A stretch of DNA of 64,000 nucleotides from Ornithinimicrobium laminariae (GTDB lineage Bacteria > Actinomycetota > Actinomycetes > Actinomycetales > Dermatophilaceae). Each line of letters starts with the position of its first letter. The first letter of the stretch is position 1. The notes beneath the pieces were generated by a model that was not told where the DNA came from, made no database searches, and worked only from the letters and a program-made list of their open reading frames with translations. This document shows positions 9,420 through 18,454 of this stretch, one piece after another. Location of the stretch: positions 760,818 through 824,817 of the forward strand of contig NZ_JAHZSU010000002.1 of NCBI RefSeq assembly GCF_019457945.1. The letters are read 5' to 3'. A program made the position numbers and the translations under genes.

Positions 9420-10541
9420 ATGAAGGGCTTGCCCAGCGTTCGCTCGCAGATAGCCAAACTCGTCCCGGGTCGCTCGGACCTGCGTGCCGACTTGAAAGCC
9501 GAAAGGCAACGGGTGTCCCAGCTCCGCAAGGAATTGCGGCAGGCCCAAGCCGAGGCTGAACGGGATGGCATCGTCGCGGCCTTGGAATCAGCGTCATTCA
9601 CCCGCGACCTATTCGCTCTGCGCCGAGCCAATGCGAAACTGCGTGGGCTCGACCCCGAACATGTCCACCCTCAGCGGCAGTTGCCGGTCAAGCTGCACAA
9701 CTACAGCCTTGCGGCTTCGCACGGAGTCCCCACCCCGCAGGTGTATGCCGTGTGGGGCTCGCCCAAAAAGATTGACCTGCGGGAGTTGCCAGACAGGTTC
9801 GTAGTCAAAGGCGACCGCGGCTCCAACGGTCGAGGTGTGCTGCCGCTGACGCGAGTCGAGGACGACCTCTATGAGTTGGCCGGCGGCAAAAAGCGATTCA
9901 CCGGAGCCGAGGTTGCCAAGACGCTTGCCGCCCAAAAGTCAGTCTCTGGCCCGTACTTTGCTGAGGAGTTCTTGGAGCAGCCCCAGGCAAGCACCATTCC
10001 GGACGACATCAAGGTCTACGCCTTTTATGGCGAGATCGGACAAACCCTGGTCAAGCGGGTGCGAGCGCACGGAGATAGCTCCACCACGACGCGGCAGTAC
10101 TTCGATGACCAGGGGCGAGTGCTGGGGCAGGTGTTGAAGACCGCCCGGATGGAGGCGACGTTGGAGCCACCCGTCGACTATGCCGAGATGATGCGGATCG
10201 CCAGGCACCTAAGCCGTGCGGTTGGCACCAGTTTTATTCGAGTGGACCTCTATCAGACTGACCGTGGCCCGGTGCTGGGCGAGCTCACGCGCACGCCTGG
10301 AGGGACCGTGCCCTATGAGGCCGAGCACGATCGGCTTCTGGGCGAGATGTGGGAGGAAGCCCGATACCGCCTGGAGTTGGATCTCATCCGAGGACGCCCA
10401 GTTGGGCGGCTCACGGGCGGAATTGATGCGCCTAACTACTATCCTTCGACCCACTTCTCGCACCAGAATGAGTCACGTCCTTGGGCCAAGGAGCCATCGA
10501 CCTGTGACCGATGGTGCGGAATAGACGAAGAGGTTCCATGA
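9420..10541 (+). CDS. TupA-like ATP-grasp protein 2
   Basis: 373 aa from ATG 9420; a TTG at 9390 would add ten unlikely residues. Its layout matches its neighbours: a shorter coiled coil (about residues 15-50), KLHNYSLAASHGV, the loop KGDRGSNGRGVLPL, IPDDIKVYAFYGE and IRVDLYQTDRGPVLGELTRT. The ribosome site is weak, so translation may depend on the upstream gene 80 bp away. The stop overlaps the next start (ATGA). The three copies differ clearly in sequence, which points to separate substrates rather than a recent duplication. Confidence 0.85.
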   Translation: MKGLPSVRSQIAKLVPGRSDLRADLKAERQRVSQLRKELRQAQAEAERDGIVAALESASFTRDLFALRRANAKLRGLDPEHVHPQRQLPVKLHNYSLAASHGVPTPQVYAVWGSPKKIDLRELPDRFVVKGDRGSNGRGVLPLTRVEDDLYELAGGKKRFTGAEVAKTLAAQKSVSGPYFAEEFLEQPQASTIPDDIKVYAFYGEIGQTLVKRVRAHGDSSTTTRQYFDDQGRVLGQVLKTARMEATLEPPVDYAEMMRIARHLSRAVGTSFIRVDLYQTDRGPVLGELTRTPGGTVPYEAEHDRLLGEMWEEARYRLELDLIRGRPVGRLTGGIDAPNYYPSTHFSHQNESRPWAKEPSTCDRWCGIDEEVP

Positions 10542-11821
10542 CCAAACTGCCCCGCAACGTGATTCGCAGTGTGCCCGGCATCGGGTGGCGCGATGAGCAG
10601 TTGGCCGAACAGCGTGAGCGGCTAGCGGCTCAAAAGGAGGAGTTGGATGCTCAGCGTTTGGAAATCAAGAAGCAAGAAAAGCAGGTTGCCGCGCAAGCCC
10701 AAGAATTAGCCGAGCAATCCGCGGTGCTAGCAAAGTCTGAGTCACAACTGGCTAAGTCGCGCGCCAAGAATCTCAGAGACGCTGAGGCGCACGAAGTCGA
10801 CATCCGCAAAACCAAGTCGGAAACCCGCAAGTTCATCTCGGCCGCGACGCAAAGCACTCCCTCCTTCCACCGCTCACTCTTGAGTTGGCGCCGAGTTGCG
10901 CCGACTTTGACGCAGATCGATCCTGGACATGCGCTCGCGTACAACCAGATCCCATTCAAACTGCACAACTACCGTCTGGCGAAGAGCCACGGCATACCGA
11001 CGCCGGAGATTTTGGCTGTCTGGGAGTCGCTGGAGGACATTGACCTGACCCAAATGCCCGAGAAGTTCGTGCTGAAATCTGACTGTGGCGCTAGTGGGCG
11101 AGGAGTCTTGCCGCTGCGCAAACTCGACACCGACAGCTTTGAGTTGGTGGATGGTCAGGCCCAGTACACCCGCGAATCGGCAATTGAGCACCTGCGTGGA
11201 CACGAAGAAGCGGGGAACGTGTCCGGCCCGTACTTTGTCGAGGGCTTCCTCGATCAGCCAGAAGGCGGCCCGATCCCGGACGACGTCAAGATCTATGCCT
11301 TCTTTGGCGAGGTGACGATGACGTTGCTGCGGCATGTGGACACCCACGGGCTGCACGGGGACCAGCGTCGGCGGTATGTCTCTGGCGCCGGCGAAGACCT
11401 TGGCCGGGTCACCTCAATGGGTGAAATCGATGCATCGATCGAGGTCCCCCGTGACTACGCGCAGATGGTGGCGATGGCTCGTCACCTCAGCCGGGCTGTC
11501 GGCGTGGGCTTTGCTCGGGTGGACTTTTATCAGACAAGCTCGGGGCCGGTCCTAGGCGAAATCACGAGGGCCCCGGGTGGCAAACAGACCTACCGGCCAG
11601 AGCATGACAAGTTCATGGGCCAGACCTGGGACGAGGCCAACGCGCGGTTAGACCTTGACGTGATGCGCGGTCGGCCAGCGGGTCGTCTGTATGGCACACA
11701 CGAGGCGGAGAACATCTATCCGCAGAGCCACTGGTCGCATGGTCTCGCAGAGATGGAGTCACGCGATCGCGTGCAGTCGTGTCAGGTCTGGTGCGAAACG
11801 GGTGGTTCTACAAACGCTTGA
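10538..11821 (+). CDS. TupA-like ATP-grasp protein 3
   Basis: 427 aa from ATG 10538, which overlaps the previous stop by four bases and has GAAGAGG upstream. It has the longest coiled coil of the three (about residues 20-100, rich in Gln, Glu and Lys). The ATP-grasp domain follows, with KLHNYRLAKSHGIP, KSDCGASGRGVLPL, IPDDVKIYAFFGE and ARVDFYQTSSGPVLGEITRA. The N-terminal motif PGIGWRDEQL is shared with copy 1 (PGIGWRQEEL), so the N-terminus may be a docking element. The gene end overlaps the convergent small gene by 14 bp. Confidence 0.85.
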   Translation: MTKLPRNVIRSVPGIGWRDEQLAEQRERLAAQKEELDAQRLEIKKQEKQVAAQAQELAEQSAVLAKSESQLAKSRAKNLRDAEAHEVDIRKTKSETRKFISAATQSTPSFHRSLLSWRRVAPTLTQIDPGHALAYNQIPFKLHNYRLAKSHGIPTPEILAVWESLEDIDLTQMPEKFVLKSDCGASGRGVLPLRKLDTDSFELVDGQAQYTRESAIEHLRGHEEAGNVSGPYFVEGFLDQPEGGPIPDDVKIYAFFGEVTMTLLRHVDTHGLHGDQRRRYVSGAGEDLGRVTSMGEIDASIEVPRDYAQMVAMARHLSRAVGVGFARVDFYQTSSGPVLGEITRAPGGKQTYRPEHDKFMGQTWDEANARLDLDVMRGRPAGRLYGTHEAENIYPQSHWSHGLAEMESRDRVQSCQVWCETGGSTNA

Positions 11822-12230
11822 TGCGCTCCAGCAACGGATCGCGCGGGACCGGTGGCGGAGCTGTGGCCGACTCCCACGCGAGCCGGATAGCGGCGGCGTT
11901 CATCGGCCGATCGCTGTCTAAGTCGCAGAGATCGACCAGTTTAGTGACCCGCATCGTGCCGAGCGCCCAACGCATCACTGTCCCCAGGACGTCTGCTGGC
12001 AGGTTGTCTGGGTCCAGGCGGTGCACGATCCAAGTGTCGGGAAAGGTGCGGCCCAACTGAGTCGACGTGGTGATCCACATCGTTGGTTGATCGCCTAAGG
12101 CGCTCGCAGCCTGAGCCCGCACGTCCGCGCTGTCGAGGTCCATCGCAAGCACCACCGTCCAGGCCGTGCGCTGCAGCTCAATGCGCCAGCGAATGCGACG
12201 AACCACGGCTGAGGAGTAGCGAGCAATCAT
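11808..12230 (-). CDS. Hypothetical protein, glycan locus
   Basis: 140 aa. I do not recognise it. Its ATG overlaps the stop of the upstream glycosyltransferase gene by four bases, so the pair is probably cotranslated. The protein is soluble, rich in Arg and Trp, with no signal peptide or membrane segment. The middle (MWITTSTQLGRTFPDTWIVH) could be a small alpha/beta fold. The overlap suggests a partner of the glycosyltransferase. Confidence 0.6.
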   Translation of the reverse strand: MIARYSSAVVRRIRWRIELQRTAWTVVLAMDLDSADVRAQAASALGDQPTMWITTSTQLGRTFPDTWIVHRLDPDNLPADVLGTVMRWALGTMRVTKLVDLCDLDSDRPMNAAAIRLAWESATAPPPVPRDPLLERIKRL

Positions 12231-13393
12231 CGAGCCATCGCCTCCATGATGAGTTGGGCTGCGGTGGTGGCACCGTTGGTGAGTTGGAGCGCGTCAAGGT
12301 TGCGCTTCATCTCGGCGCGAGTGGTGTCGTCGAGCAACTGCATGAGCCCTGCACGGGCACTCTGCGGGGCGTCGGCGGCAATGAGGCCCACCCCAGCATC
12401 GGCAAACATTTGAGCTCGTGCCGTTTGGTCATCGATGCCGGTGGCAGTGTTGGGCAGGAACACGCTGGGCACTCGAGCGTTGAGCAACTCATACGCCGAG
12501 TTGTAACCAGCGGCAGCAACGGCACCATCAAAGGCCGGCATCAGGTGTGCCATCGGCAAGGAACGGAAAGTCTGCACGTTCTCTGGCGCTTGACCGGCCG
12601 CCAACGGGTTGCTCGGCACCATCACCAACCAGTCGGTGTCGGCCACCAAATCAATCAGCGTGCGGGCGACCGAGCTGGTGTCGTTGATCTTGCCTGCGCC
12701 GAGCGAGAGCAGCAGCGTGGGGCGATCGGGATCAAGCCCCAACACCTCTCGAGCCTGCTTCTTGCTGAGCACCTGGTCACTGCTAACCAGCGTGACGGGG
12801 CCAACCGGGATCGCGCCACCATCAGGGACGGTCAAGGCGCCGTCCAACTCGCCGGGCTCGATGATTAGGTCAAAGTCGTCGCTGTGTCGCAAGTGGCGCC
12901 CGCCCAAGCCTTCTTTCCACAAGCCGCGCCGCATCCATACCGAGGTGACGTCATTGTTGTCGGCCGTGGCCATCCGCAGACCGCGATATGGCGCGGCACC
13001 GTCAAAGATGAGTGCGCCTGCCTTGGAGTTGCCCAGGGAAGTTCGCAGCCGGGCGGCCAGGTGCCGCTCCCATGCCGAGCCAGCGAAGCCGGGGCGATAC
13101 GAGGACATGTGCTCCCAGGCGTACCTGGTGCGTTCAATCACATCGGCTGCGCCCGAGAGTGACATGAATGACACGGCCTGCTCGTCGGGCATCCGCAGCG
13201 CAATCGCCAGCAGTCGCATGAGGTGACCCATGCCGGTGCCGTTGCTAGACATCATTAGTGCAGGTGGCAGGGGCAATGACGGGTTTGGCAACGGCTGAGC
13301 AAAAGAATGCAGGTTGGGGTCAAGGCCGATTGGTGTGGCCAAGCCCTCAGCTGGGCTGTGCATATCTCGGTGCAGGGGGTCGTTGACACTCAT
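12227..13393 (-). CDS. MurG/GT28-like glycosyltransferase
   Basis: 388 aa from ATG 13393 (an in-frame ATG lies two codons upstream). The N-terminal MSSNGTGMGHLMRLL matches the glycine-rich GxGHxxR loop of GT-B enzymes of the MurG/GT28 type. The C-terminal half has the nucleotide-sugar site pattern LLLSLGAGKI...PAFDGAVAAAGYNSAYELLNARVPSVFLPN. It therefore probably transfers an activated sugar (UDP-linked) to a lipid or polymer acceptor at the cytoplasmic face. It is divergent from the UDP-HexNAc dehydrogenase and overlaps the downstream hypothetical gene. Confidence 0.8.
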   Translation of the reverse strand: MSVNDPLHRDMHSPAEGLATPIGLDPNLHSFAQPLPNPSLPLPPALMMSSNGTGMGHLMRLLAIALRMPDEQAVSFMSLSGAADVIERTRYAWEHMSSYRPGFAGSAWERHLAARLRTSLGNSKAGALIFDGAAPYRGLRMATADNNDVTSVWMRRGLWKEGLGGRHLRHSDDFDLIIEPGELDGALTVPDGGAIPVGPVTLVSSDQVLSKKQAREVLGLDPDRPTLLLSLGAGKINDTSSVARTLIDLVADTDWLVMVPSNPLAAGQAPENVQTFRSLPMAHLMPAFDGAVAAAGYNSAYELLNARVPSVFLPNTATGIDDQTARAQMFADAGVGLIAADAPQSARAGLMQLLDDTTRAEMKRNLDALQLTNGATTAAQLIMEAMAR

Positions 13394-13511
13394 CAGCATT
13401 CACTATTCCACGGGTCCCCTGGGATATGCTGCACGTTGATGTGGACTGGTCTATGCGTGGGAGCGCATCTAGGGTCCACCCGTCTGACCCCAAACTGAGG
13501 AGCCAAGAATC

Positions 13512-14774
13512 GTGGCTGTTGACGCTGTGATCATCGGGCTGGGCTATGTCGGTCTGCCGTTGGCTGAGGAAGCCACGAAGGCAGGCATGACTGTGCTCGG
13601 CTTCGACATCAACCAGGGTGTCGTCGACGCCCTAAACGCCGGCGAGTCCCACGTGGACGACCTGTCCAACGACGACATTTCCGACATGATCAAGGGTGGC
13701 TTCCGCGCCACCACGGATGAGTCTGAGATTGCCCAGGCCAAGGTCGCTGTGATCTGTGTGCCGACGCCGCTGTCTGAAGACGGCGGCCCAGACCTGCGCG
13801 CCGTTGAGGGTGCTGTTGACGCTGTCGCACGCAACCTACAGCCCGGCATGTTGGTGATTCTTGAGTCCACCACTTACCCCGGCACCACCGACGAGGTGGT
13901 GAAGCCCAAGTTGGAGGCTACCGGCCTCGTTGCTGGCAAGGACTTCCACCTGGCTTTCTCTCCGGAGCGCATTGATCCGGGTAACGCCAAGTTTGGCGCC
14001 AAGAACACCCCCAAGGTCGTCGGCGGTTACACACCCGAGGGTTCCGAGGCTGCTGCCGCGTTCTACGGCAACTTCGTGGACACCGTGGTGCGCGCCAAGG
14101 GCACCAAAGAAGCCGAAACAGCCAAGTTGCTGGAGAACACCTACCGTCACATCAACATTGCGTTAGTTAACGAGATGACGCGGTTCTGCCACGAGTTGGA
14201 CATTGACCTGTGGGATGTCATCGACGCAGCTTCGTCCAAGCCTTTCGGCTTCCAGGCGTTCTACCCCGGCCCTGGCGTCGGCGGCCACTGCATTCCGATC
14301 GACCCCAACTACCTGTCGCACAACGTGCGCTCGCGTTTGGGCTACCCCTTCCGCTTTGTTGAGTTGGCTCAGGAGATTAACTCCGGAATGCCGGCCTACG
14401 TGGTCTCGCGGATTCAGGACATCCTGAACGACGAGGGCAAGTCGCTGAAGGGCGCAACCGTGCTGCTGCTCGGTGTGACCTACAAGCCGAACATCGCTGA
14501 CCAGCGCGAAAGCCCGGCCGTGCCGTTGGCCAAACAGTTGGTGGCTAAGGGCGCAACCGTGCAGTTCCACGACCCACACGTGAACGAGTGGAAGGCTCTC
14601 GGCGACGCTGCAGAGCGCGTCGAAGAGCCCGGTGCCGGTGCTGCTGCCGCAGACTTGACCGTCTTGGTGCAAAACCACAAGGGCTACGACGTTGACGACC
14701 TTGCCTCGCAGGCGCGGGTCTTCTTCGACACCCGTGGTGTGGTGACTGAGGGCGAGAAGGTCACTCGACTGTGA
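13512..14774 (+). CDS. UDP-N-acetyl-hexosamine 6-dehydrogenase (WecC/TviB-like)
   Basis: 420 aa from GTG 13512 with GAGGAG 15-10 bases upstream. The Rossmann motif is IIGLGYVGLPLA, and the active site GPGVGGHCIPIDPNYL places the catalytic Cys at residue 260. The family oxidises UDP-GlcNAc or UDP-ManNAc at C6 in two NAD+ steps to the uronic acid; ESTTYPGTT and SPERIDPG are typical. It starts an operon with the ABC exporter (GTGA overlap with the permease). The exported glycan therefore probably contains a HexNAc uronic acid. GlcNAc versus ManNAc specificity cannot be told from sequence alone. Confidence 0.9.
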   Translation: MAVDAVIIGLGYVGLPLAEEATKAGMTVLGFDINQGVVDALNAGESHVDDLSNDDISDMIKGGFRATTDESEIAQAKVAVICVPTPLSEDGGPDLRAVEGAVDAVARNLQPGMLVILESTTYPGTTDEVVKPKLEATGLVAGKDFHLAFSPERIDPGNAKFGAKNTPKVVGGYTPEGSEAAAAFYGNFVDTVVRAKGTKEAETAKLLENTYRHINIALVNEMTRFCHELDIDLWDVIDAASSKPFGFQAFYPGPGVGGHCIPIDPNYLSHNVRSRLGYPFRFVELAQEINSGMPAYVVSRIQDILNDEGKSLKGATVLLLGVTYKPNIADQRESPAVPLAKQLVAKGATVQFHDPHVNEWKALGDAAERVEEPGAGAAAADLTVLVQNHKGYDVDDLASQARVFFDTRGVVTEGEKVTRL

Positions 14775-15670
14775 CGCTAGGCGGCCCCGACCGAGAGAGT
14801 TCCATCCCGGGCATGCCTCCGGCTGAGGCTGCGGCCTTGGCACGGGAGCACGGGATGGACCAGGTCGGGGTCCGTCCGCCGTTTGGTCGGTATTTGCGTG
14901 ACCTCTGGCGGCATCGTTCGTTTTTGATCACGATGTCGGCCGCCGACTACAACTCTCGGCACCAGCAGAATGTCCTCGGACAGATCTGGGGTTTGCTTAA
15001 CCCGATCATGATCGGGGCGGCGTACTTCTTGATTTTCGGGTTGCTATTGGAGACCAATCGCGGCCTCGAGCCGGGTACCTACCCCACGTTCTTGATGATC
15101 GGCCTGTTTAGCTTCATCTTTATCTCCTCGGGGATGAATGCTGGCTCAAAGGCCATCACCGGCAATATGGGCATGGTGCGGGCCTTGCGCTTCCCCCGAG
15201 TGATCCTGCCTATCTCAATTTCCATCACCGAATTATTCGCCACGCTTCCGGCCTATGCCATGGCGCTCATTGTGGCCCTGCTGAGTGGAGAAACCCCGAC
15301 GGCCACCTGGTTGCTGTATCCGGTAGGTATCGTCATCACCTTCATGGTCACCACCGGTATTGGGATGCTCTTTGCCCGACTGGTCTACGCCGTTCGGGAC
15401 GCCAGCAACTTAGTGCCGCTCCTCACTCGAGTTTTGCGCTACGTGTCGGGTGTGTTCTTCGTGATCACCGCATACTCCGAGGGCTTTGTGCAGTTCGCGT
15501 TGAACTATCAACCCGTTGCGGTCTGCCTGACGATTTTGCGCCAGGCCGTGATGGAGCAGTTCGCCGTTGATTGGACCATGTGGTTGGCCGCGGCAGGCTG
15601 GGGAATCGTGCTGATGGTGGCCGGAGTGGTCGTGTTCTGGCAGGGGGAGGCCACCTATGGACACAAGTAA
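14771..15670 (+). CDS. ABC-2 type polysaccharide exporter, permease
   Basis: 299 aa from GTG 14771, overlapping the dehydrogenase stop by four bases. A cytoplasmic N-terminus (about 55 residues) is followed by six predicted helices. The segment SAADYNSRHQQNVLGQIWGLLNPI is the usual entry to the first helix of TagG/Wzm/RfbA-type permeases, which move undecaprenyl-linked polymers across the membrane. The stop overlaps the ATPase gene by 14 bp. Together they form the exporter for the glycan built by this locus. Confidence 0.9.
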   Translation: MTLGGPDRESSIPGMPPAEAAALAREHGMDQVGVRPPFGRYLRDLWRHRSFLITMSAADYNSRHQQNVLGQIWGLLNPIMIGAAYFLIFGLLLETNRGLEPGTYPTFLMIGLFSFIFISSGMNAGSKAITGNMGMVRALRFPRVILPISISITELFATLPAYAMALIVALLSGETPTATWLLYPVGIVITFMVTTGIGMLFARLVYAVRDASNLVPLLTRVLRYVSGVFFVITAYSEGFVQFALNYQPVAVCLTILRQAVMEQFAVDWTMWLAAAGWGIVLMVAGVVVFWQGEATYGHK

Positions 15671-16577
15671 GATCCCAGCGGTTATCGCCAACAACGTCGA
15701 TGTCACCTATCAGGTGCTGGGCGCTGGCTCGCAGACTCGAGATGACTCGGTCGAGGGCTTCTTTGGCCGGGCCAAAAACCGGGCACGCTCTCAAGTCGGC
15801 ACCCGCACCGTCCATGCCGTGAAGGATGTCTCGTTCACCGCATACAAAGGTGAATCGATTGGTCTGATCGGTCGCAACGGCTCGGGTAAGTCCACGCTGT
15901 TGCGCTCCGTAGCGGGGTTGATCCCACCCACTGGCGGCAGTATTTATCTCAACGGGCAGGCCTCGTTGCTGGGCGTCAACGCGGCGCTGATGAAGAACCT
16001 CAGCGGTGCGCGCAACATCATGATCGGTGGCCAGGCCCTCGGGCTGAGTCGGCGCGAAGTGCGCGAGAAGTTTGACGAGATCGTCGACTTCGCCGACATT
16101 GGTGACTTCATCAACCTGCCGATGAGCTCGTATTCGTCGGGTATGGCTGCTCGTCTGCGCTTTGCGATCTCCACGGTCAAGGTGCCCGACATCCTGGTGG
16201 TCGATGAGGCGCTGGCCACCGGTGACGCGGAATTCAAGGCACGGGCCACGGCTCGTATCGCCGAGATCCGTGAGGGTGCCGGCACCATCTTTCTGGTCAG
16301 CCACTCGGCCAAGCAGATCGAGAGCATGTGCACCCGCGGCCTCTGGCTCGACAAGGGCCACCTGATCATGGACGGCCCGTCCTCTGAGGTGGCGGCCGCT
16401 TATGCGAAGAAGTATCCAGCGCGTAAGACGGCAGCCCGTCGTCCGGCCAAGAAGGCGACAACCAAAAAGGCACCAGCCAAGAAGACACCAGCCAAGAAGG
16501 CTCCTGCCAAGGCCGCCCCGGCCAAAGACACCCCCGTGCAGGATGTGCCGACGACCGGCAGGCCGGAGGGCCAGTAG
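15657..16577 (+). CDS. ABC polysaccharide exporter, ATP-binding subunit with basic tail
   Basis: 306 aa. Walker A GRNGSGKST lies at residues 72-80, the signature is the SYSSGM type, and Walker B is ILVVDEALATGD. The fold is that of TagH/Wzt/RfbB ATPases. No Wzt-type carbohydrate-binding domain follows. Instead residues about 255-306 are a low-complexity tail of Ala-Lys-Pro repeats resembling histone H1. This tail may bind anionic lipid or polymer (inference). The ATG overlaps the permease gene, and a strong terminator follows. Confidence 0.9.
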   Translation: MDTSKIPAVIANNVDVTYQVLGAGSQTRDDSVEGFFGRAKNRARSQVGTRTVHAVKDVSFTAYKGESIGLIGRNGSGKSTLLRSVAGLIPPTGGSIYLNGQASLLGVNAALMKNLSGARNIMIGGQALGLSRREVREKFDEIVDFADIGDFINLPMSSYSSGMAARLRFAISTVKVPDILVVDEALATGDAEFKARATARIAEIREGAGTIFLVSHSAKQIESMCTRGLWLDKGHLIMDGPSSEVAAAYAKKYPARKTAARRPAKKATTKKAPAKKTPAKKAPAKAAPAKDTPVQDVPTTGRPEGQ

Positions 16578-16633
16578 CCCTGACGGTGCTTGCGGCACCT
16601 GAGCGGCACCTGAGCGGCACCAGACGGAAAAAA

Positions 16634-16671
16634 CGCCCCGACCGAGTCAATGACTCGAGCGGGGCGCTTTC
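16634..16671. terminator. Bidirectional terminator
   Basis: A GC-rich hairpin with arms CGCCCCGACCGAGTC and GACTCGAGCGGGGCG (two mismatches) is flanked by A6 on the left and CTTTCTT on the right. It lies between the convergent exporter and UDP-glucose dehydrogenase genes and can serve both. Confidence 0.85.
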
Positions 16672-16684
16672 TTGTGTCCTCTGG

Positions 16685-17989
16685 TTAGCGGCCCAGACCC
16701 AAGTAGGTCCAGCCGGCGGCGCGGTAGGCGTCCACGTCGAGGCAGTTGCGGCCATCGATGATGACCTTCGACGCGACGGACTCGCCAATGACGGCCGGGT
16801 CCAACTCACGGAAGTCGGTCCACTCGGTCAGGTGCAGCACAACCTCTGCATCCTTCACGGCGGCTTCAACGGAGTCGGCGTAGTTCAAGGTAGGGAACAC
16901 CTTGGCGGCGTTAGCCATGGCCTTGGGGTCATAGACGCTGACCTGTGCACCGCTGAGGTGCAACTGGCCGGCGATCGCCAAAGCAGGGGAGTCGCGGACG
17001 TCATCGGAGTTGGGCTTGAAGGCTGCACCCAACACGGCGACCCGGCGACCGGCCAGGCCATCCAGCTCGCGACGAACCATCTCGACAACGTGCTCACGAC
17101 GGCGCAGGTTGATGGCGTCGACCTCAGCCAAGAAGGCCAACGAGGCGGCGGCACCCAACTCACCAGCGCGAGCAGAGAAGGCGCGGATGTCCTTAGGCAA
17201 GCAGCCGCCACCGAAGCCGACACCGGCATTCAGGAACTTGCGGCCGATACGGTTGTCGTGACCGATCGCGTCGGCCAACTTGGTGACGTCAGCACCAGCG
17301 ATCTCGCAGATCTCCGACATGGCGTTGATGAACGAGATCTTGGTGGCCAAGAACGAGTTGGCGGCAACCTTGACCAGCTCTGCGGTTGGCAGGTTGGTGA
17401 TGACGACCGGGGTGTTGTCCTCTTCGATCGTCTTGGCGTAGACGCCGCGCAAGATATCTTCGGCGCGGTCGCTCGTGACGCCGAGCACCAGGCGGTCGGG
17501 GTGCAGCGTGTCTTCGACGGCGAAGCCCTCACGCAGGAACTCAGGGTTCCAGGCCAGGTCAACGTCGATGTCGCGCGGGGTGACCTCGTGCAGGCGGTCT
17601 GCCAAACGCTGGGCTGTGCCCACCGGGACGGTCGACTTGCCGACGACCAGAGCCCCGTCCTTAAGGAAGGGCAGGATCGAGTCGATCGCTGCGTCTACGT
17701 AAGTCATGTCAGCGGCCATCGAGCCGTGCTGCTGTGGGGTGCCAACGCAGATGAAGTGAACGTCTGCGTCTGCGACCTCCGCGAAGTCAGTGGTGAAGGT
17801 CAGACGGTCGCCGACGTGCTTGCGCAGCAACGGCTCGAAGTCTGGTTCATAAAAAGGCATCGAGGCGTTCTGCAGTGATTCGATCTTGGCTTCATCAACG
17901 TCGACGCCGACGACCTCGTAGCCCAATTCGGCCATCCCGGCTGCGTGTACCGCACCCAAGTAGCCCGTTCCAATAACCGCAATACGCAT
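16685..17989 (-). CDS. ugd: UDP-glucose 6-dehydrogenase
   Basis: 434 aa. The N-terminal Rossmann motif is IAVIGTGYLGAVHAAGMAELG, and FGGGCLPKDI carries the catalytic Cys at residue 263. KSTVPVGTA and NPEFLREG are family hallmarks. It makes UDP-glucuronate from UDP-glucose with two NAD+. The ribosome site GAAGGA lies before the ATG. It gives this locus a second uronic-acid donor besides the HexNAc dehydrogenase, which supports an acidic surface glycan. It is transcribed alone, convergent with the exporter. Confidence 0.92.
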   Translation of the reverse strand: MRIAVIGTGYLGAVHAAGMAELGYEVVGVDVDEAKIESLQNASMPFYEPDFEPLLRKHVGDRLTFTTDFAEVADADVHFICVGTPQQHGSMAADMTYVDAAIDSILPFLKDGALVVGKSTVPVGTAQRLADRLHEVTPRDIDVDLAWNPEFLREGFAVEDTLHPDRLVLGVTSDRAEDILRGVYAKTIEEDNTPVVITNLPTAELVKVAANSFLATKISFINAMSEICEIAGADVTKLADAIGHDNRIGRKFLNAGVGFGGGCLPKDIRAFSARAGELGAAASLAFLAEVDAINLRRREHVVEMVRRELDGLAGRRVAVLGAAFKPNSDDVRDSPALAIAGQLHLSGAQVSVYDPKAMANAAKVFPTLNYADSVEAAVKDAEVVLHLTEWTDFRELDPAVIGESVASKVIIDGRNCLDVDAYRAAGWTYLGLGR

Positions 17990-18170
17990 GTGATTCCTTC
18001 GTTTCGCGTGTATAAGCCTTCGCTAAAAGTACCTGGGGCCGTGGTTAACGTGTTAGCCAAAAGGCCTGATTGTGAGGCGACTGACACGCCTAGGGCCCCG
18101 ATGAGTGACGGGCGTCACCAGTTTGGCCCATTTTGCGCAACGGTGGCCGGGAGTCTGACAAGATCGGGGT

Positions 18171-18386
18171 ATGACGCAGCACATCGCCTCCGAGTTGGTC
18201 GCCAACGTCGCACAAGTGCATGTCGAGGTCGGCCAAAAGCTGGAAGCCGGAGCAGAGGTTGTGCTCTTGGAGTCCATGAAGATGGAGATCCCGATGATCA
18301 TTGAAGATGCCGGCACGGTGACAGATGTCCGCGTGACCCCCGGAGATGTTGTCCAAGAGGGCGACGTCCTCGTCGTCATCGACTAG
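18171..18386 (+). CDS. Biotin/lipoyl-binding carrier protein (TB7.3-like)
   Basis: 71 aa, a single biotinyl domain with the attachment motif ESMKMEI (Lys37) and closing glycine-rich beta strands (GDVVQEGDVLVVID). The size matches the stand-alone actinobacterial biotinylated protein known as TB7.3. It probably carries carboxyl groups for an acyl-CoA carboxylase, but no carboxylase subunit is nearby. Its ribosome site is weak. Confidence 0.9.
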   Translation: MTQHIASELVANVAQVHVEVGQKLEAGAEVVLLESMKMEIPMIIEDAGTVTDVRVTPGDVVQEGDVLVVID

Positions 18387-18454
18387 CGCGGCCATAGCCT
18401 GAGGCGGTCAACGCCTTGAGCGTTGGGCCAGCGTGCGAGCGCAAGGGTGATCGC

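Noticed and set aside
8149..11821. ATP-grasp trio as a RiPP maturation cluster
   Set aside because: ATP-grasp ligases also act in graspetide-type RiPPs, but no precursor peptide frame or transporter peptidase is visible, and the neighbours are glycan genes.
12083..12868. 261-codon plus-strand frame
   Set aside because: Antisense to the GT28-like gene and the small overlapping gene; no ribosome site or motif.
16586..17878. 430-codon plus-strand frame opposite ugd
   Set aside because: Entirely antisense to the clear UDP-glucose dehydrogenase; no family features and composition of a shadow frame.
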